Shown here piece by piece: positions 1 to 10,400 of a DNA stretch of 64,000 bases (positions are counted from its first letter, which is position 1; each line of letters begins with the position of its first letter). Both the position numbers and the translations under genes were made by a program. The DNA is from Bythopirellula polymerisocia (lineage in GTDB: Bacteria > Planctomycetota > Planctomycetia > Pirellulales > Lacipirellulaceae): contig NZ_SJPS01000007.1 in NCBI RefSeq assembly GCF_007860015.1, positions 186,001 to 250,000 of the forward strand, written 5' to 3'. Below the pieces are notes generated by a model. That model did not search any database, was not told the origin of the DNA, and saw only the letters and a list, made by a program, of their open reading frames with translations.

Positions 1-2476
1 AGAGCGTCGCAGATCCAGTCAACGAAAGATAACTGTGCATAGATGTGCTGAGTAAATCAAGTTCGAGAGTGCCGTCTGATTCCTGCGTGAAATTGCCATC
101 AATGTGCATGGTGGTCGGCAGTACAACCCCCGAACTCACAATTGCGTTATAATTCTGGGAGACATCATTCTCGTCAAACACTTTGTTCTGGTAGTAACGA
201 ACGATAGCCAGGTTATCGTGATAGGCGATAGGCGTTCCGCCGGCACCCAATGAACCTGCTACTGAGCCAATCCCGGAGATGTTGCCCCCTGACCAGTCGT
301 CGATGGTAAGACCATTCATAGTGCCAGCGAACGCATTGTCCACATACAGAGTAATAGAGTCACTTGCGCTTTCTAGGTCGATAATGCCAACCGCCTGGTG
401 CCAGCCTGTTCCCACATTTTTGCTCAAGGAGAAAGTCGTACTACCAGCCCCAACTCCATTGACATTGAAGCTGAGATCGGCGTTGTTCAGTTGGAATGAA
501 ACCCCGAGGTCAGTTCCACCTGCTTCGAACAATACCTGGTCACTTCCGCCGGCAATATTCTCGACATTGAACCAGACTTCAAAGGTGGCATCCTGGACGC
601 TCCGAGGTCCATTATTCTCAAAATAGCCGCTATTGAGACCGAGTCCCGATGCCCCTCCGGTAGTGGGGATGTGATAGGCCGCCGTGATACCGGGGACCAG
701 CGGATTGTTGACCGGTGTAGTGGAGGCATTGCCCCCCGCAAAGCTGAGGCTCTGAGCGTTCACCGAGTCGATCCACACTGCGTCCCCGGAGAGATCTTGA
801 GCGGCTTCGAAGTTGAGATTCAGTCCCGTGGAAACAATCGATGGCAAAGACTCTATCTCGTTTAGGCTGTTCCCTCCGAGAATAACCAAGGATCCCGAGT
901 TGGTAAAATTCCCCTGCAAGAGGAAAGTACCACCACTACCTATTTGTAGTGTGCCTTCTTGAATAACAGTGTCCCCCTGAAAGGTACTATTGTTTTGAAG
1001 AATTAGCGTGCCGCTACCACTTTTGATGAGGCCACCCCCTCCCCCTCCTCCAGGTGAAGTGATCGGGCCAGTGATATATAATGTGCCGTCACCAGTGAAT
1101 GTCGTGGTATTTTCGAGAGTAGTGTTTCCAGTTATGAAATGCGCCCCGTCCGTGATCGTATTCACTTCAATCGTGCCACCCTGTAACTTGAGACTTTGAT
1201 TGATGGAAACGCCGGAACGATCTGGAGTGGTCCCCATAGAGAGCTTTCCTCCCGCACTTAGTTGCAAATTGCCAGCTCCCGAGATGGCGGCTGCCTCGAC
1301 TTGAAGGGTACCCTCAGTGACGTTGAATGTTCCTTCGTTGGTAACATTCGTGCCCGAGAAGTGAACGGTGTTATTTCCAATTTTTTGTAAACTTGCCCCA
1401 GCAGCCACGACGACACGTCCACCTTTTGCGCCCCAATCAGCGGAACCGCTCATCGTGCTGGTCCCCTGCAAGGCATTGATAGATCCCACGGCAGGACTAA
1501 TGGCAGCGCCACTATTGGTAACGGTGCCACCCTTCAGATAGACCGTATCTTTTCCGTAGGCAATCCCGCCAATATCAAACGTTTCTCCGCTTGCATAGCT
1601 GGGAATGTACTGATCACCAATGACCGTTGGAGTCCAAACACCGCCGGTTTGATTAATCAGTTTTGTATCATCTTGCTCACCGTTATCTTGCTGACCGTAT
1701 TGCCACCAGGAATAACGCTCGACGTAGCTGCGACTCTCGAGCGCAGGAACCACAATATCTAGGAATGCCGCATTAAAGTTGATCAATTCTTCGCTCGTGT
1801 AGGAATCGGTACCAAAGTCCATGCCAGCAAATTCGGTAATCCACACGGGTAGTCCATAAGTGTTGTGATAGGAATCGACTCGGTTGAGAAAGTTATTCGC
1901 CGACGCAGTGGGGTTGGCGATGTTTACAGTGCCATACCAGTGAAATGCCAAGGCATCAATCGTCAAGTTCATCGAAGCCGCTTGTGACATGAAATCGGCG
2001 AGCCACTCCCTACCTTCTAAATTGTCCGAGACCGCAGGACTCACGAGCTTGAGTCCTGCCCCCGCAAGTTGGTCATCCATGATATCCCAGACGTTGATAG
2101 CGTTGCTAACGGACATATTGGCTTGATCGGGGCGTTCTGGTTCGTTGAACCCCAGAACGTATTCGACATTGAGCGAATCCGCGTAGCTCAGGATATTGTT
2201 AACCCTGGACTGGATGTTAGTCGTGTTGGCACTCCAAATCATCGGGGTATATTGGCCGTTAAAGCTGCCGTTGGTCACTTCTGCGGGTGGGTTGTTGCTC
2301 CAATGGTAGTACCACCGAGAATTGAGCGCATTGGCATTGGCAATGGTTCCTCCTGCAATACCGCGCTTGGTGTCTTGGGAATGCACCAGCGAGGCAAACA
2401 AAAACCATGAAGCAGCCAATAGAAACGTACCGCGAAAAAGTCGGTGACTACAAATATAGGTTAGAGAATTGATCAA
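1..2476 (-). CDS. GH128-like beta-1,3-glucanase with beta-strand repeats and LamG domain (partial, runs off left edge)
   Basis: This is a secreted glycosidase read leftward, with its 3' end outside the window. The start is TTG at 2476: an in-frame TAA lies three codons upstream, GAGAGG sits 9 nt before it, and the next in-frame ATG is already inside the catalytic domain. The N-terminus has a signal peptide (FLLAASWFLFASLVHSQ). The catalytic part shows the GH128-type (Glyco_hydro_cc) signatures GFNEPE (presumed acid/base Glu) and WITEFA (presumed nucleophile), as in the glucanase at 17061. After about residue 290 come autotransporter-associated beta-strand repeats with a poly-Gly stretch, then a LamG-3 domain close in sequence to that of the sulfatase at 7447. 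Because the neighbours end in dockerin and PEP-CTERM modules, the missing C-terminus probably does too; that is inference. The substrate is likely beta-1,3-glucan. Confidence 0.85.
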   Translation of the reverse strand, partial: MINSLTYICSHRLFRGTFLLAASWFLFASLVHSQDTKRGIAGGTIANANALNSRWYYHWSNNPPAEVTNGSFNGQYTPMIWSANTTNIQSRVNNILSYADSLNVEYVLGFNEPERPDQANMSVSNAINVWDIMDDQLAGAGLKLVSPAVSDNLEGREWLADFMSQAASMNLTIDALAFHWYGTVNIANPTASANNFLNRVDSYHNTYGLPVWITEFAGMDFGTDSYTSEELINFNAAFLDIVVPALESRSYVERYSWWQYGQQDNGEQDDTKLINQTGGVWTPTVIGDQYIPSYASGETFDIGGIAYGKDTVYLKGGTVTNSGAAISPAVGSINALQGTSTMSGSADWGAKGGRVVVAAGASLQKIGNNTVHFSGTNVTNEGTFNVTEGTLQVEAAAISGAGNLQLSAGGKLSMGTTPDRSGVSINQSLKLQGGTIEVNTITDGAHFITGNTTLENTTTFTGDGTLYITGPITSPGGGGGGGLIKSGSGTLILQNNSTFQGDTVIQEGTLQIGSGGTFLLQGNFTNSGSLVILGGNSLNEIESLPSIVSTGLNLNFEAAQDLSGDAVWIDSVNAQSLSFAGGNASTTPVNNPLVPGITAAYHIPTTGGASGLGLNSGYFENNGPRSVQDATFEVWFNVENIAGGSDQVLFEAGGTDLGVSFQLNNADLSFNVNGVGAGSTTFSLSKNVGTGWHQAVGIIDLESASDSITLYVDNAFAGTMNGLTIDDWSGGNISGIGSVAGSLGAGGTPIAYHDNLAIVRYYQNKVFDENDVSQNYNAIVSSGVVLPTTMHIDGNFTQESDGTLELDLLSTSMHSYLSLTGSATL

Positions 2477-2602
2477 CTGAACTTACCTCTCGTCTCTATT
2501 GAATACCAAGCAACTTTACGAATTTGTAAATACTTATAAACAGCTGCGGGCGCGCGAATCAGCACACCCACAGCCAATCTTCAAAGGCCTGTGACTGATC
2601 AC

Positions 2603-5600
2603 TCAAGTTTTGCGACGACGTTGCGCGAGCCCCAAACCACTCACCAGCAACAACACCAACGAAGTGGGCTCAGGCACAGCGTTCGAAGCGGCCACTAGCG
2701 GTGTACCGTAGTTGGCCTGCCAGTCAGTCAGGTTGCCGATGCCAGGATTTCGCTGCCAGACCAAGAAGTCTCGCCCATCAACATCACCGTCGTTGTCGAA
2801 ATCGCCAGGAAGGCCACCTGAGACAACACTCAGCATTCCCGTGGTCAATAAATCAGAAGTGTTCCAGGACAACCCGCCACCGAGGCTCGGGAGATTGATT
2901 GTGCTGAAGCTTCCGCTGGCAGAGGCGAAGTCGAGAATATCGAACGAGTCGCCCAGACCTACTGTACCAGCCAGACTGATATCGAGTGTGCCGGCAGCAG
3001 CCAGGCTGCCAGTGACTGACAGCAAATCGTTGCCGAAGGCTGCATCGAAAATGTCGAGCTCCAAAGTCGACGAACCGTCGAGCGTCAGATTGCCGTCCAC
3101 AGTAAAGGTGTCGACACCAACAATCGGCACTCCCTGCAACGACAGGTAGTTGGTGTTGACATCGCTGGAGTCAAACGCCGCCTGATAATAGCGAGCGATG
3201 GCGATCTGGCCTTGGAAATCGATTGGACTTGAAAGGTTTTGATTCGTGCCATCGGTGGGGTCTTTCACTCCAGTACCAGCGCCACCGATCCCCCACTGGT
3301 TGCCCCCTGCGTAGTCGTCGATGGCAACCGTGCTGGAAGTGCCTACAACGGCGTTGTCGAGGTAGAAAGTAAACTCATCGTCGCTGCCTCCGTTTGGATC
3401 CGTATCGCCGACAACAACCACTGCGTGGTGCCAACCGGTCGAAAGCGGAGCGGTGGAGTACCCGATGGTAGTTGGCGACGCAGTGCCTTTAACTCCGGCG
3501 GAGAGAATGTTGCCGTTGAGCACCACCGAAAGACCTGTGGCTGCACCGATGTCCAACAAGACTTGCTCGTTTCCTGCCGAAGTGTTGGTTACATTGAACA
3601 CCAACTCAAAGGTGCCATTGCTCTGACCACGAGTGTCGAAATAACCATTACTCGCCCCAGGAGACAAGGCGCCACCACTGGTGCTGATGTCGAAGGCGGC
3701 GGTCAAGGCCGTAAAGGTGGGGTCGCTAACGGCCACGGTAGCGTTATTACCAGTGGAGAAATTGAGGTCCACAGTCCCTGCGTTCGGCTCAATATCAGAC
3801 CACGTGCGGTTTCTATCGATGTCTTGGGCCGCATCGTAATCGAGTTCAAGACCGGCGATGACATAGGGGGTCCCCACAGCAACACCACCCACACGAATTG
3901 TGGAATTACTGGCAGTGCTAACATTGCCAGACACAGTTCCCGCAGCGCTCAGAAATTGACCAGAGAGCCCCAGTGTACCGCTATTCGTGCCAGTCACATC
4001 AAGTGTTGAGTACTGCGTCAGATCGATCACTGGTGAGCTAATCGAAGTGCTGGACTGCAGAGCCACCTTCCCGCCACCGGCGATTGCGGTGTTGCCAGAG
4101 TGCGAGATGGGACTATTCACCACCAGCAACCGGCTGGATTCAGCACTTAGAGTGAGATCACCCGTACCGCTGATGCCACCGAGTACTGTCATACCAGGAA
4201 CAATTCCGTCGCCTGCGTTGGTGTCCACCCTTCCACCGGTGCCACCCAACGTGATCGGACTCATCCAGTCTAACTGGCCGCTGTTCGCTGCCGATACATT
4301 GCTGTCGGTGGGATTTGTCACACTTAGAACCGAACCGTCATTAAGCGTCACCAACTTGCTGAATTGCTGTTTGTTGAAGTACCCCGTCTCTACCGCGGCA
4401 CCATTGTTAACAGTAATATTCCCAGTGCCTGCGGCCGAGGGATTCCGCAGCCGCATAGTGCCGCCATTAATGGTCGATCCGCCGCTGTAGCTGTTAGTAG
4501 CTGAAAAATCAATGTAGCCGCTGTCGACCCTCACCATACCCGACCCAGAAACTGCTTGAGTAACAAATGCATATCCAGTGCGGTTAAACGCCAGTGTACC
4601 TTCATTCGCAACACTAGAGCCTCCGGGAAGACTACCACTGTTGGTCGCCCCATCCCCTAGGGTGAGTGTGGCACCCGCGGCAATGTTTGTTCCGCCGGTG
4701 TAGGTAAATGTATTCGTGGCATTGGTCAGCACAACATTGGCCCCGGATGCAAGATTCATCGCCCCGCTTCCTGAGATGCCACTGCCGGTCAAAGTGTAAG
4801 TGTTGCTCGTATTGGTGAATGTCATCGAAGCAGGGTAAACTGTGCTCGTAACGTCAACCGTATAGTTCGTGGCTGTATTTGGGAAAGTGACATGGTCGAG
4901 GTTAAAGAAAAGATTCCCCGTACCCGACCAGTTCGGACTGCTATTCAAATTCCAAGCAGAGCTGGTGGACCCGGTCCAAGTTTGGTTGGCAGCCGAACCG
5001 TTTACGACTAACTGTAACTCATCAGCAACTTGGTCGACATCTGCATCAAGACTTGTAAATCGAGTGTTAGTGATGGGATTTCCCAGGGAGTCGACAAGAT
5101 TAACAACAAAGTCGGATCCTGTCGCAGCTCCAGAAAGAGTCGTCGCATCGATCAGAGTGTAAGTACCTGTAGCCAAGCCACCCACGGGTATAATGTTTAA
5201 GCCAAACTTATTACTCGCGGTGATTTTATCAATAGTTACGCTCCCGTTGACCACAATGAGGTCGTTGATGGAGCCGCCAGGAGTGAGCGAGTTGCTAAGT
5301 TCAAACTCAAGAGCGCCAGTAGAGGCGTCATTAAATGTGTCCATGTCAAGCGTGCCATTAATGGTCATCGTGCCCACGCTGTCTCCTGGTCTCAAAAACG
5401 AGTCGTCGAAGTAGCTAATTGTACTGCCATTGATCGTGCCTGCACCACCAATAGTCTGGCCGACTTGGAGACTGTAATCACCGAAATTAGTGACATCAAA
5501 AGTGGAACCGCTTCTTACACTGATGACCGGGCTTTGAAGTTCACCCGTATTGCCAGGTCCAGCTTCGACTCTCAAAGTGCCTGATTGAACCGTCGTCGTG

Positions 5601-7375
5601 CCGCCCCAATAACTTCCGGTAATTGAAATGTCACTCGAGTTCGCAGCAGTTGCAATGGTTACCGTGTCCGTCGGGTCGGTCAGATTGACCACCACATTGA
5701 CGTTGTCACCTGTGATCTTGCCGCTTCCTGGTGTGGCCGCGTTGCCAATTTTGAAGTTGCCTGTCCCTTGAAAGACATACGTGCCAGTTTCGTTGCCGTT
5801 GTCCGTTAGAACGGCAGGAGTGCCAGCCGTATTGTTGATGTTCAGGGTCGTTCCGTTGGCAGTATTCTCAAGCGTGCCGTTGCCGTTGCCATTCAAGTCC
5901 AACAGACCAGTGAGGGTATTACTACCAGCAATGCTGCGAATATGGGCTGTACTTCCGGTGCGCGTATTGAGGCCGTCATCAAAGTTCTCTGCGATGGTCA
6001 GATTGCCGCCCGAACCATCCAGTACGATGGTTCCTCCGGCCGTGCCAAGCTGAGTGCTGCCAGTAGTCGTGCCAAGTCCACTATTGCTCTTGACCACAAG
6101 CGTACCGTCATTGACTGTGATGCCACCGTCAAAGCTAGCTGCGTTGGAAAGCTGTGCACTACCCTCACCAGCTTTGACGAGGTTGCCGGTGCCCGTGACT
6201 GCACCGGTCACATTCACTAAATTTGCGGCATTATCCACATTGAGTGTGCCGCTTCCCGTCATGGTAACGGAACGCGAAAGCGTGTTGAATGTTGTCCCAT
6301 CCACTTGCATAGTACCGCCATTGAACTCAAGACCATTGGCCGCGTTGCCCAGATTAGCGTTGGCATTGACTACAGTCGTCCCCGCCGTGAGGCTGGTGGT
6401 ACCCGTATAGGTGTTCGTCCCCGATAGAGTCAAAATACCGTTACCGGTCCTATTAAGACCTGCGGAGCCCGCAATCGTGGCAGAGATTTCGTGTGACCCA
6501 CTCGAGGCGATAACATTCGCCGCGCCTGACAGGGTAAGTGTGCCCGCACCAGCGGCCACGGTGTAGGAGTTTGCATTGTTAAAAGTTAGCGAACCGACAT
6601 CTGCGTTCACATTGAGTGTGATCGTTCTTGGAGCGGTAATCGAACTGCCCAAGACGGCGCTACCGCCGACCAAGCCCGCCACACCTGGTACCTCCGGATT
6701 GCTGGTCCAGTTGGTTCCCAGATTCCAGTTGCCAGAAGCGTCGATGGCCCACTCCGCAGGAATTGGCCCCGAAGGAACGAACGAGCCCGAGACGCTCAAC
6801 TTCGGTCCATTAAAGGTCTCGAATTGCAGAGCTGCTGACTTAAAAAGAATATTTCCCAAGGAGTCGTTGACGCTGACGATCACATTAAACGTTTGCCCCA
6901 GCCCGTCGATCATAGACGAAATCGGGGTATCGAAATTCACAAAATACTGGCCGGCACCAGAGTAGGTGTATCCGACAGTGCGAGTGCCTAGTGTCACATC
7001 GTCGAAGCCGACGACCTGGTCCTGGCCGAGGTACACAAACTCCAAATCAATTGAGGTTGCAGTGTTATTGGCTGCCGACGCGTTACTCGCGAAGCCAAAT
7101 CCATTGATCGTGAGCATTCCAGCGGTACCGACATCATCGATTACGCCGTTGCTATTCAGATCCCAAAACCGAGGTCCAATCGTACGCGAATTCGGATTAG
7201 TGGTAGTTACGTCTGTACCGCCAGTTGCCGCATCATCGACAAAGAAACTGCCCAGCAAACTCGTTGTGACATCGCCAGTCACAATGGTCTCCGCCTGTGC
7301 GGGAGAAACGGAGTGAAGCAATGCACCCGCGCCAAAAATAACAAGTGCGCTGAAAACTCTAAAGCGTGTTAACAT
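2603..7375 (-). CDS. Giant secreted beta-strand-repeat protein with LamG, dockerin-like repeat and PEP-CTERM anchor
   Basis: This is a surface protein of about 1,590 residues with no catalytic domain that I can recognise. The chosen ATG at 7375 has AGGGG 7 nt upstream and gives a clean signal peptide ending SPAQA; an in-frame ATG 16 codons earlier lacks these. Domain order is an N-terminal module (about residues 30-200) with FFVDDAATGGTD and YFVNFDTP shared with two PEP-CTERM proteins in this locus, then about 950 residues of autotransporter-associated beta-strand repeats (GTLTLSG, NTYTGTT types), a LamG-3-like domain, a dockerin-like EF loop (DFDNDGDVDGRDFLVWQR), and the anchor AVPEPTSLVLLLVSGLGLAQRRRK. 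It lies between the GH128-like gene and the sulfatase, all leftward. A structural or glycan-binding role on the cell surface is inferred from the modules. Confidence 0.85.
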   Translation of the reverse strand: MLTRFRVFSALVIFGAGALLHSVSPAQAETIVTGDVTTSLLGSFFVDDAATGGTDVTTTNPNSRTIGPRFWDLNSNGVIDDVGTAGMLTINGFGFASNASAANNTATSIDLEFVYLGQDQVVGFDDVTLGTRTVGYTYSGAGQYFVNFDTPISSMIDGLGQTFNVIVSVNDSLGNILFKSAALQFETFNGPKLSVSGSFVPSGPIPAEWAIDASGNWNLGTNWTSNPEVPGVAGLVGGSAVLGSSITAPRTITLNVNADVGSLTFNNANSYTVAAGAGTLTLSGAANVIASSGSHEISATIAGSAGLNRTGNGILTLSGTNTYTGTTSLTAGTTVVNANANLGNAANGLEFNGGTMQVDGTTFNTLSRSVTMTGSGTLNVDNAANLVNVTGAVTGTGNLVKAGEGSAQLSNAASFDGGITVNDGTLVVKSNSGLGTTTGSTQLGTAGGTIVLDGSGGNLTIAENFDDGLNTRTGSTAHIRSIAGSNTLTGLLDLNGNGNGTLENTANGTTLNINNTAGTPAVLTDNGNETGTYVFQGTGNFKIGNAATPGSGKITGDNVNVVVNLTDPTDTVTIATAANSSDISITGSYWGGTTTVQSGTLRVEAGPGNTGELQSPVISVRSGSTFDVTNFGDYSLQVGQTIGGAGTINGSTISYFDDSFLRPGDSVGTMTINGTLDMDTFNDASTGALEFELSNSLTPGGSINDLIVVNGSVTIDKITASNKFGLNIIPVGGLATGTYTLIDATTLSGAATGSDFVVNLVDSLGNPITNTRFTSLDADVDQVADELQLVVNGSAANQTWTGSTSSAWNLNSSPNWSGTGNLFFNLDHVTFPNTATNYTVDVTSTVYPASMTFTNTSNTYTLTGSGISGSGAMNLASGANVVLTNATNTFTYTGGTNIAAGATLTLGDGATNSGSLPGGSSVANEGTLAFNRTGYAFVTQAVSGSGMVRVDSGYIDFSATNSYSGGSTINGGTMRLRNPSAAGTGNITVNNGAAVETGYFNKQQFSKLVTLNDGSVLSVTNPTDSNVSAANSGQLDWMSPITLGGTGGRVDTNAGDGIVPGMTVLGGISGTGDLTLSAESSRLLVVNSPISHSGNTAIAGGGKVALQSSTSISSPVIDLTQYSTLDVTGTNSGTLGLSGQFLSAAGTVSGNVSTASNSTIRVGGVAVGTPYVIAGLELDYDAAQDIDRNRTWSDIEPNAGTVDLNFSTGNNATVAVSDPTFTALTAAFDISTSGGALSPGASNGYFDTRGQSNGTFELVFNVTNTSAGNEQVLLDIGAATGLSVVLNGNILSAGVKGTASPTTIGYSTAPLSTGWHHAVVVVGDTDPNGGSDDEFTFYLDNAVVGTSSTVAIDDYAGGNQWGIGGAGTGVKDPTDGTNQNLSSPIDFQGQIAIARYYQAAFDSSDVNTNYLSLQGVPIVGVDTFTVDGNLTLDGSSTLELDIFDAAFGNDLLSVTGSLAAAGTLDISLAGTVGLGDSFDILDFASASGSFSTINLPSLGGGLSWNTSDLLTTGMLSVVSGGLPGDFDNDGDVDGRDFLVWQRNPGIGNLTDWQANYGTPLVAASNAVPEPTSLVLLLVSGLGLAQRRRKT

Positions 7376-7446
7376 AATTGTTCCCCTCATGAAAAGTAAA
7401 GTAAACCTTGTTCTAGAAGCCATTCCATAAAAACGTATTCAAATTC

Positions 7447-10400
7447 CTATCGTGTCGAACTCGCCCCGCGGGCCTGGAACCAAGTCATCAAGAGGCTGCC
7501 CCAAATTGCAGCAAACCCCGATGAAGGTTCAGGTACCGATGAAAGCGAGCTTGTAAGTATCCCTGGGCTCGTTCCATACTGAGCTTGCCAGATCTTGAGA
7601 TCGTTGCCATCTACAACGCCGTTTCCGTCGGCATCGCCATTAGAATTGTCAGATTGACCATTGAGCCCAAAACCACGCTGCCACCGAAGAAAGTCCTGGC
7701 CATCTACAACTCCACTGCCGTCAAAGTCGGCACCTAAGATGATGCTTAGCGTCACTTCGTTCGCCAGGTAATCGACAAACCACTGCATGCCGCTCAATGC
7801 TGGCAGATTGATCGTGTCAAACTGGCCACTGACGCCGTTGGTCGCCGAGAGTATCGTAAACGAATCACCCGCCGCAGGAGCGAAGCCGCTGATCTCGCCA
7901 ACATTCAAGATGCCGTCGATCGTGGCCGACCCCGTCACGCTGACCGCATCGTGCATCGAAGTGGCGAGCAATTCGAGGTCGAGGCTTGCGCCATCGTGTT
8001 GCGTATAGTCGCCGTCGATGGCCAACAAGGTCGGCCCAGTCGTGCCCATACCGGGATCAAACTTGGCCCACTGATAATTTTGATTGACTTCATTGGCTCC
8101 AAAAGTGACATTCTCGTAGTAGCGGACCACGGCGATCTTGTCGTGATAGGGGATGGGAGTTCCGCCGGCACCCAACGAACTTGCTGCTGCGCCAATCCCA
8201 GTGTTGTTGCCGCCAGCCCAGTCGTCGATAGAGAGACCATTCAACGACCCTACTAAAGAGTTGTCTACATAGAGAGTAATAGAATCAACCGCGCCTTTGA
8301 GGTCGATAACGCCAACCGCTTGGTGCCAGCCAGTTCCGACCGATTGATTGAGCGAAAAGGTCGTACTGCCAGTCCCGACACCGTTGACATTGAAGCTGAG
8401 ATCGTTGTCGTCGAGCAAGAATGAGACACCCAGGTCAGAACCACCTGCTTCAAACAACACTTGGTCACCACCCCCCGAAGGCGTCGTTACATTGAACCAC
8501 ACTTCGAAGGTGGCGTCCTTCCGACTGAGAGGACTGCTACCCTCAAAATAGTTATTGAGTCCACCAGCCCCACCGGTGGCTGGGATGTGGTAGGCCGCCG
8601 TAATCCCAGGGAAATTCACATCGCTGACAGGCGAGGTCGAGGCCGTGCCGCCGAAGCTGAGTGATTGTCCACTCTCGGCGTCTACCCAAGTCGAGGTCCC
8701 CGAAATACTTTGCATAGCATCGAAGTTCAAGTTCAATCCGGTCGTGACGATTGGCGCACTCGATGGCGGACCAGTACTGATTTCATTGAACCCGACGCCG
8801 CCAATAATCAACGACGAACCGGGCTGCGACATGAGATTTCCGCGAAACTGACCGTTGGTGAAGGCGACTTTTCCGCCTTGCACGTCGAGACTCCCCGAAA
8901 TATCAACGCCTCCCCCCAAAGTGAGATCACTTGTGCCGATTTTTGATACGTTGCGACCAGGGCGAAACTCACGAATCTTGCCGTTGATGGCGAAGTTTTG
9001 ATTGCCATCTCCTTGGAGTTTCAGGTCGTCGTAAATTTCAACATCGTGGTCGATGTTGAATGTAAATGTCTTGGCCTGCGCGTCGGTGGCATCCAGATTG
9101 ATTTCAGGCCCAGCGCCGTTGAGATTGTTCGTGAGCATCAACGGTTGGCCGTTGATCGTGGCCGTGCGATTCGTGGTCAGCGCGGCCGACCCGGTGGTCA
9201 GGTTGATCTTGTTGGCCATGTAACCCAGGCCACCCACCGAGTTGAGATCATTCGTCACACTGTAGTCGCCTGTTGCCTTCGTGCGGAAAGTTAACTCATT
9301 GTTGGCATAGCCATCCCGCCAACTGGCGGTAAAAGTTCCGGAGCCGGTATCGCCGTTGGTCCAAGCGTTGGCAGTTGAAAACGTCGCTGTGGCAAAATTG
9401 CCTTCCCGGAAGCGAAAATGGTCGAATTGATTTGTCTCGTCAGCCTGGTTGTCGTGACGAGGCTTGTCCATCTGAACATGGTAACTGGCCAGCAACTGGT
9501 GCATCTCGTCGACCACGGCTGCATTTGCAGGTGAGTTGACTACGTTATTCGATTCCTTGATATCCGTCGCCAAGTTGTACAACTGATAACCGGTACCGTT
9601 CTGGTACATATACTTCCACTGGCCCATACGAACGGCCGACTGCTGATTGTTGAAGCGTGGGATAAACAGATTCTCATGCGCCAGACCGCTCTCAGTGCCG
9701 TTGATGTAAGGGAGCAGATTCTTTCCATCGATAATCTCTCCAGGGGAAAAACTGCCACCACCCGCACCCACCAGTGCTGTAGGCACTATATCGATCGAGT
9801 GAACTAAATTGGTAGAAACAGTGCCATGCTGGGCAAGATTAACCCCCGCACCGGCAATGATCATCGGCACACGCATGCCCCCCTCAAATTGGCTCCCTTT
9901 TCCATTGCGTAAGTCGCCGTTGTCGCTCGAGTTGGGGCCCACGTCACAGCAGTCGCCGCCGTTGTCGTTGATGAAAATGATGAGCGTGTCGTCGAGGATA
10001 CTGTCACTATCGTTGCCGGGACCCGTTCCGTCGCCAGCGGGGTCTTTCAGAGCGTCGAGAATCTTGCCCACATTGCGATCCATGGCATATTGCATGGCAG
10101 CGAAAGTACGACGATTACCCGTGAAGCCTGGTTCGCCCAGTGAATCGATATATGCCAGGTCCGAGGCGGTCGCCTGCATAGGCGTATGTGGTGCGGTGAA
10201 CGAAGAGTACAGGAAGAACGGAGCAGCCCCCCCCGCTTTGTTCTTGATATAGTCTGCCGACTGGTCGCCAAAAACGTCAGTCACGTACTGCCCAGAATAA
10301 TTCCCCTCGATTACGGTGTTGGAACTTACGCCGCCAACTCCGTCGGAGATCGTCTCTCGCAGTTGCCCATTACCGGTTTGACTTCCTAGGAAGTAATCGC

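Noticed and set aside
3239..4009. 256-codon plus-strand frame
   Set aside because: It is antisense to the LamG part of the giant repeat protein. Its composition has no domain and no ribosome site; the opposite strand is clearly coding.
2603..7375. Possible CRISPR or tandem nucleotide repeat within the giant gene
   Set aside because: The recurring GGTGCCG/GTGCCA-like strings come from Gly-Thr-rich beta-strand repeats in the protein; there are no equal spacers or palindromic repeats.
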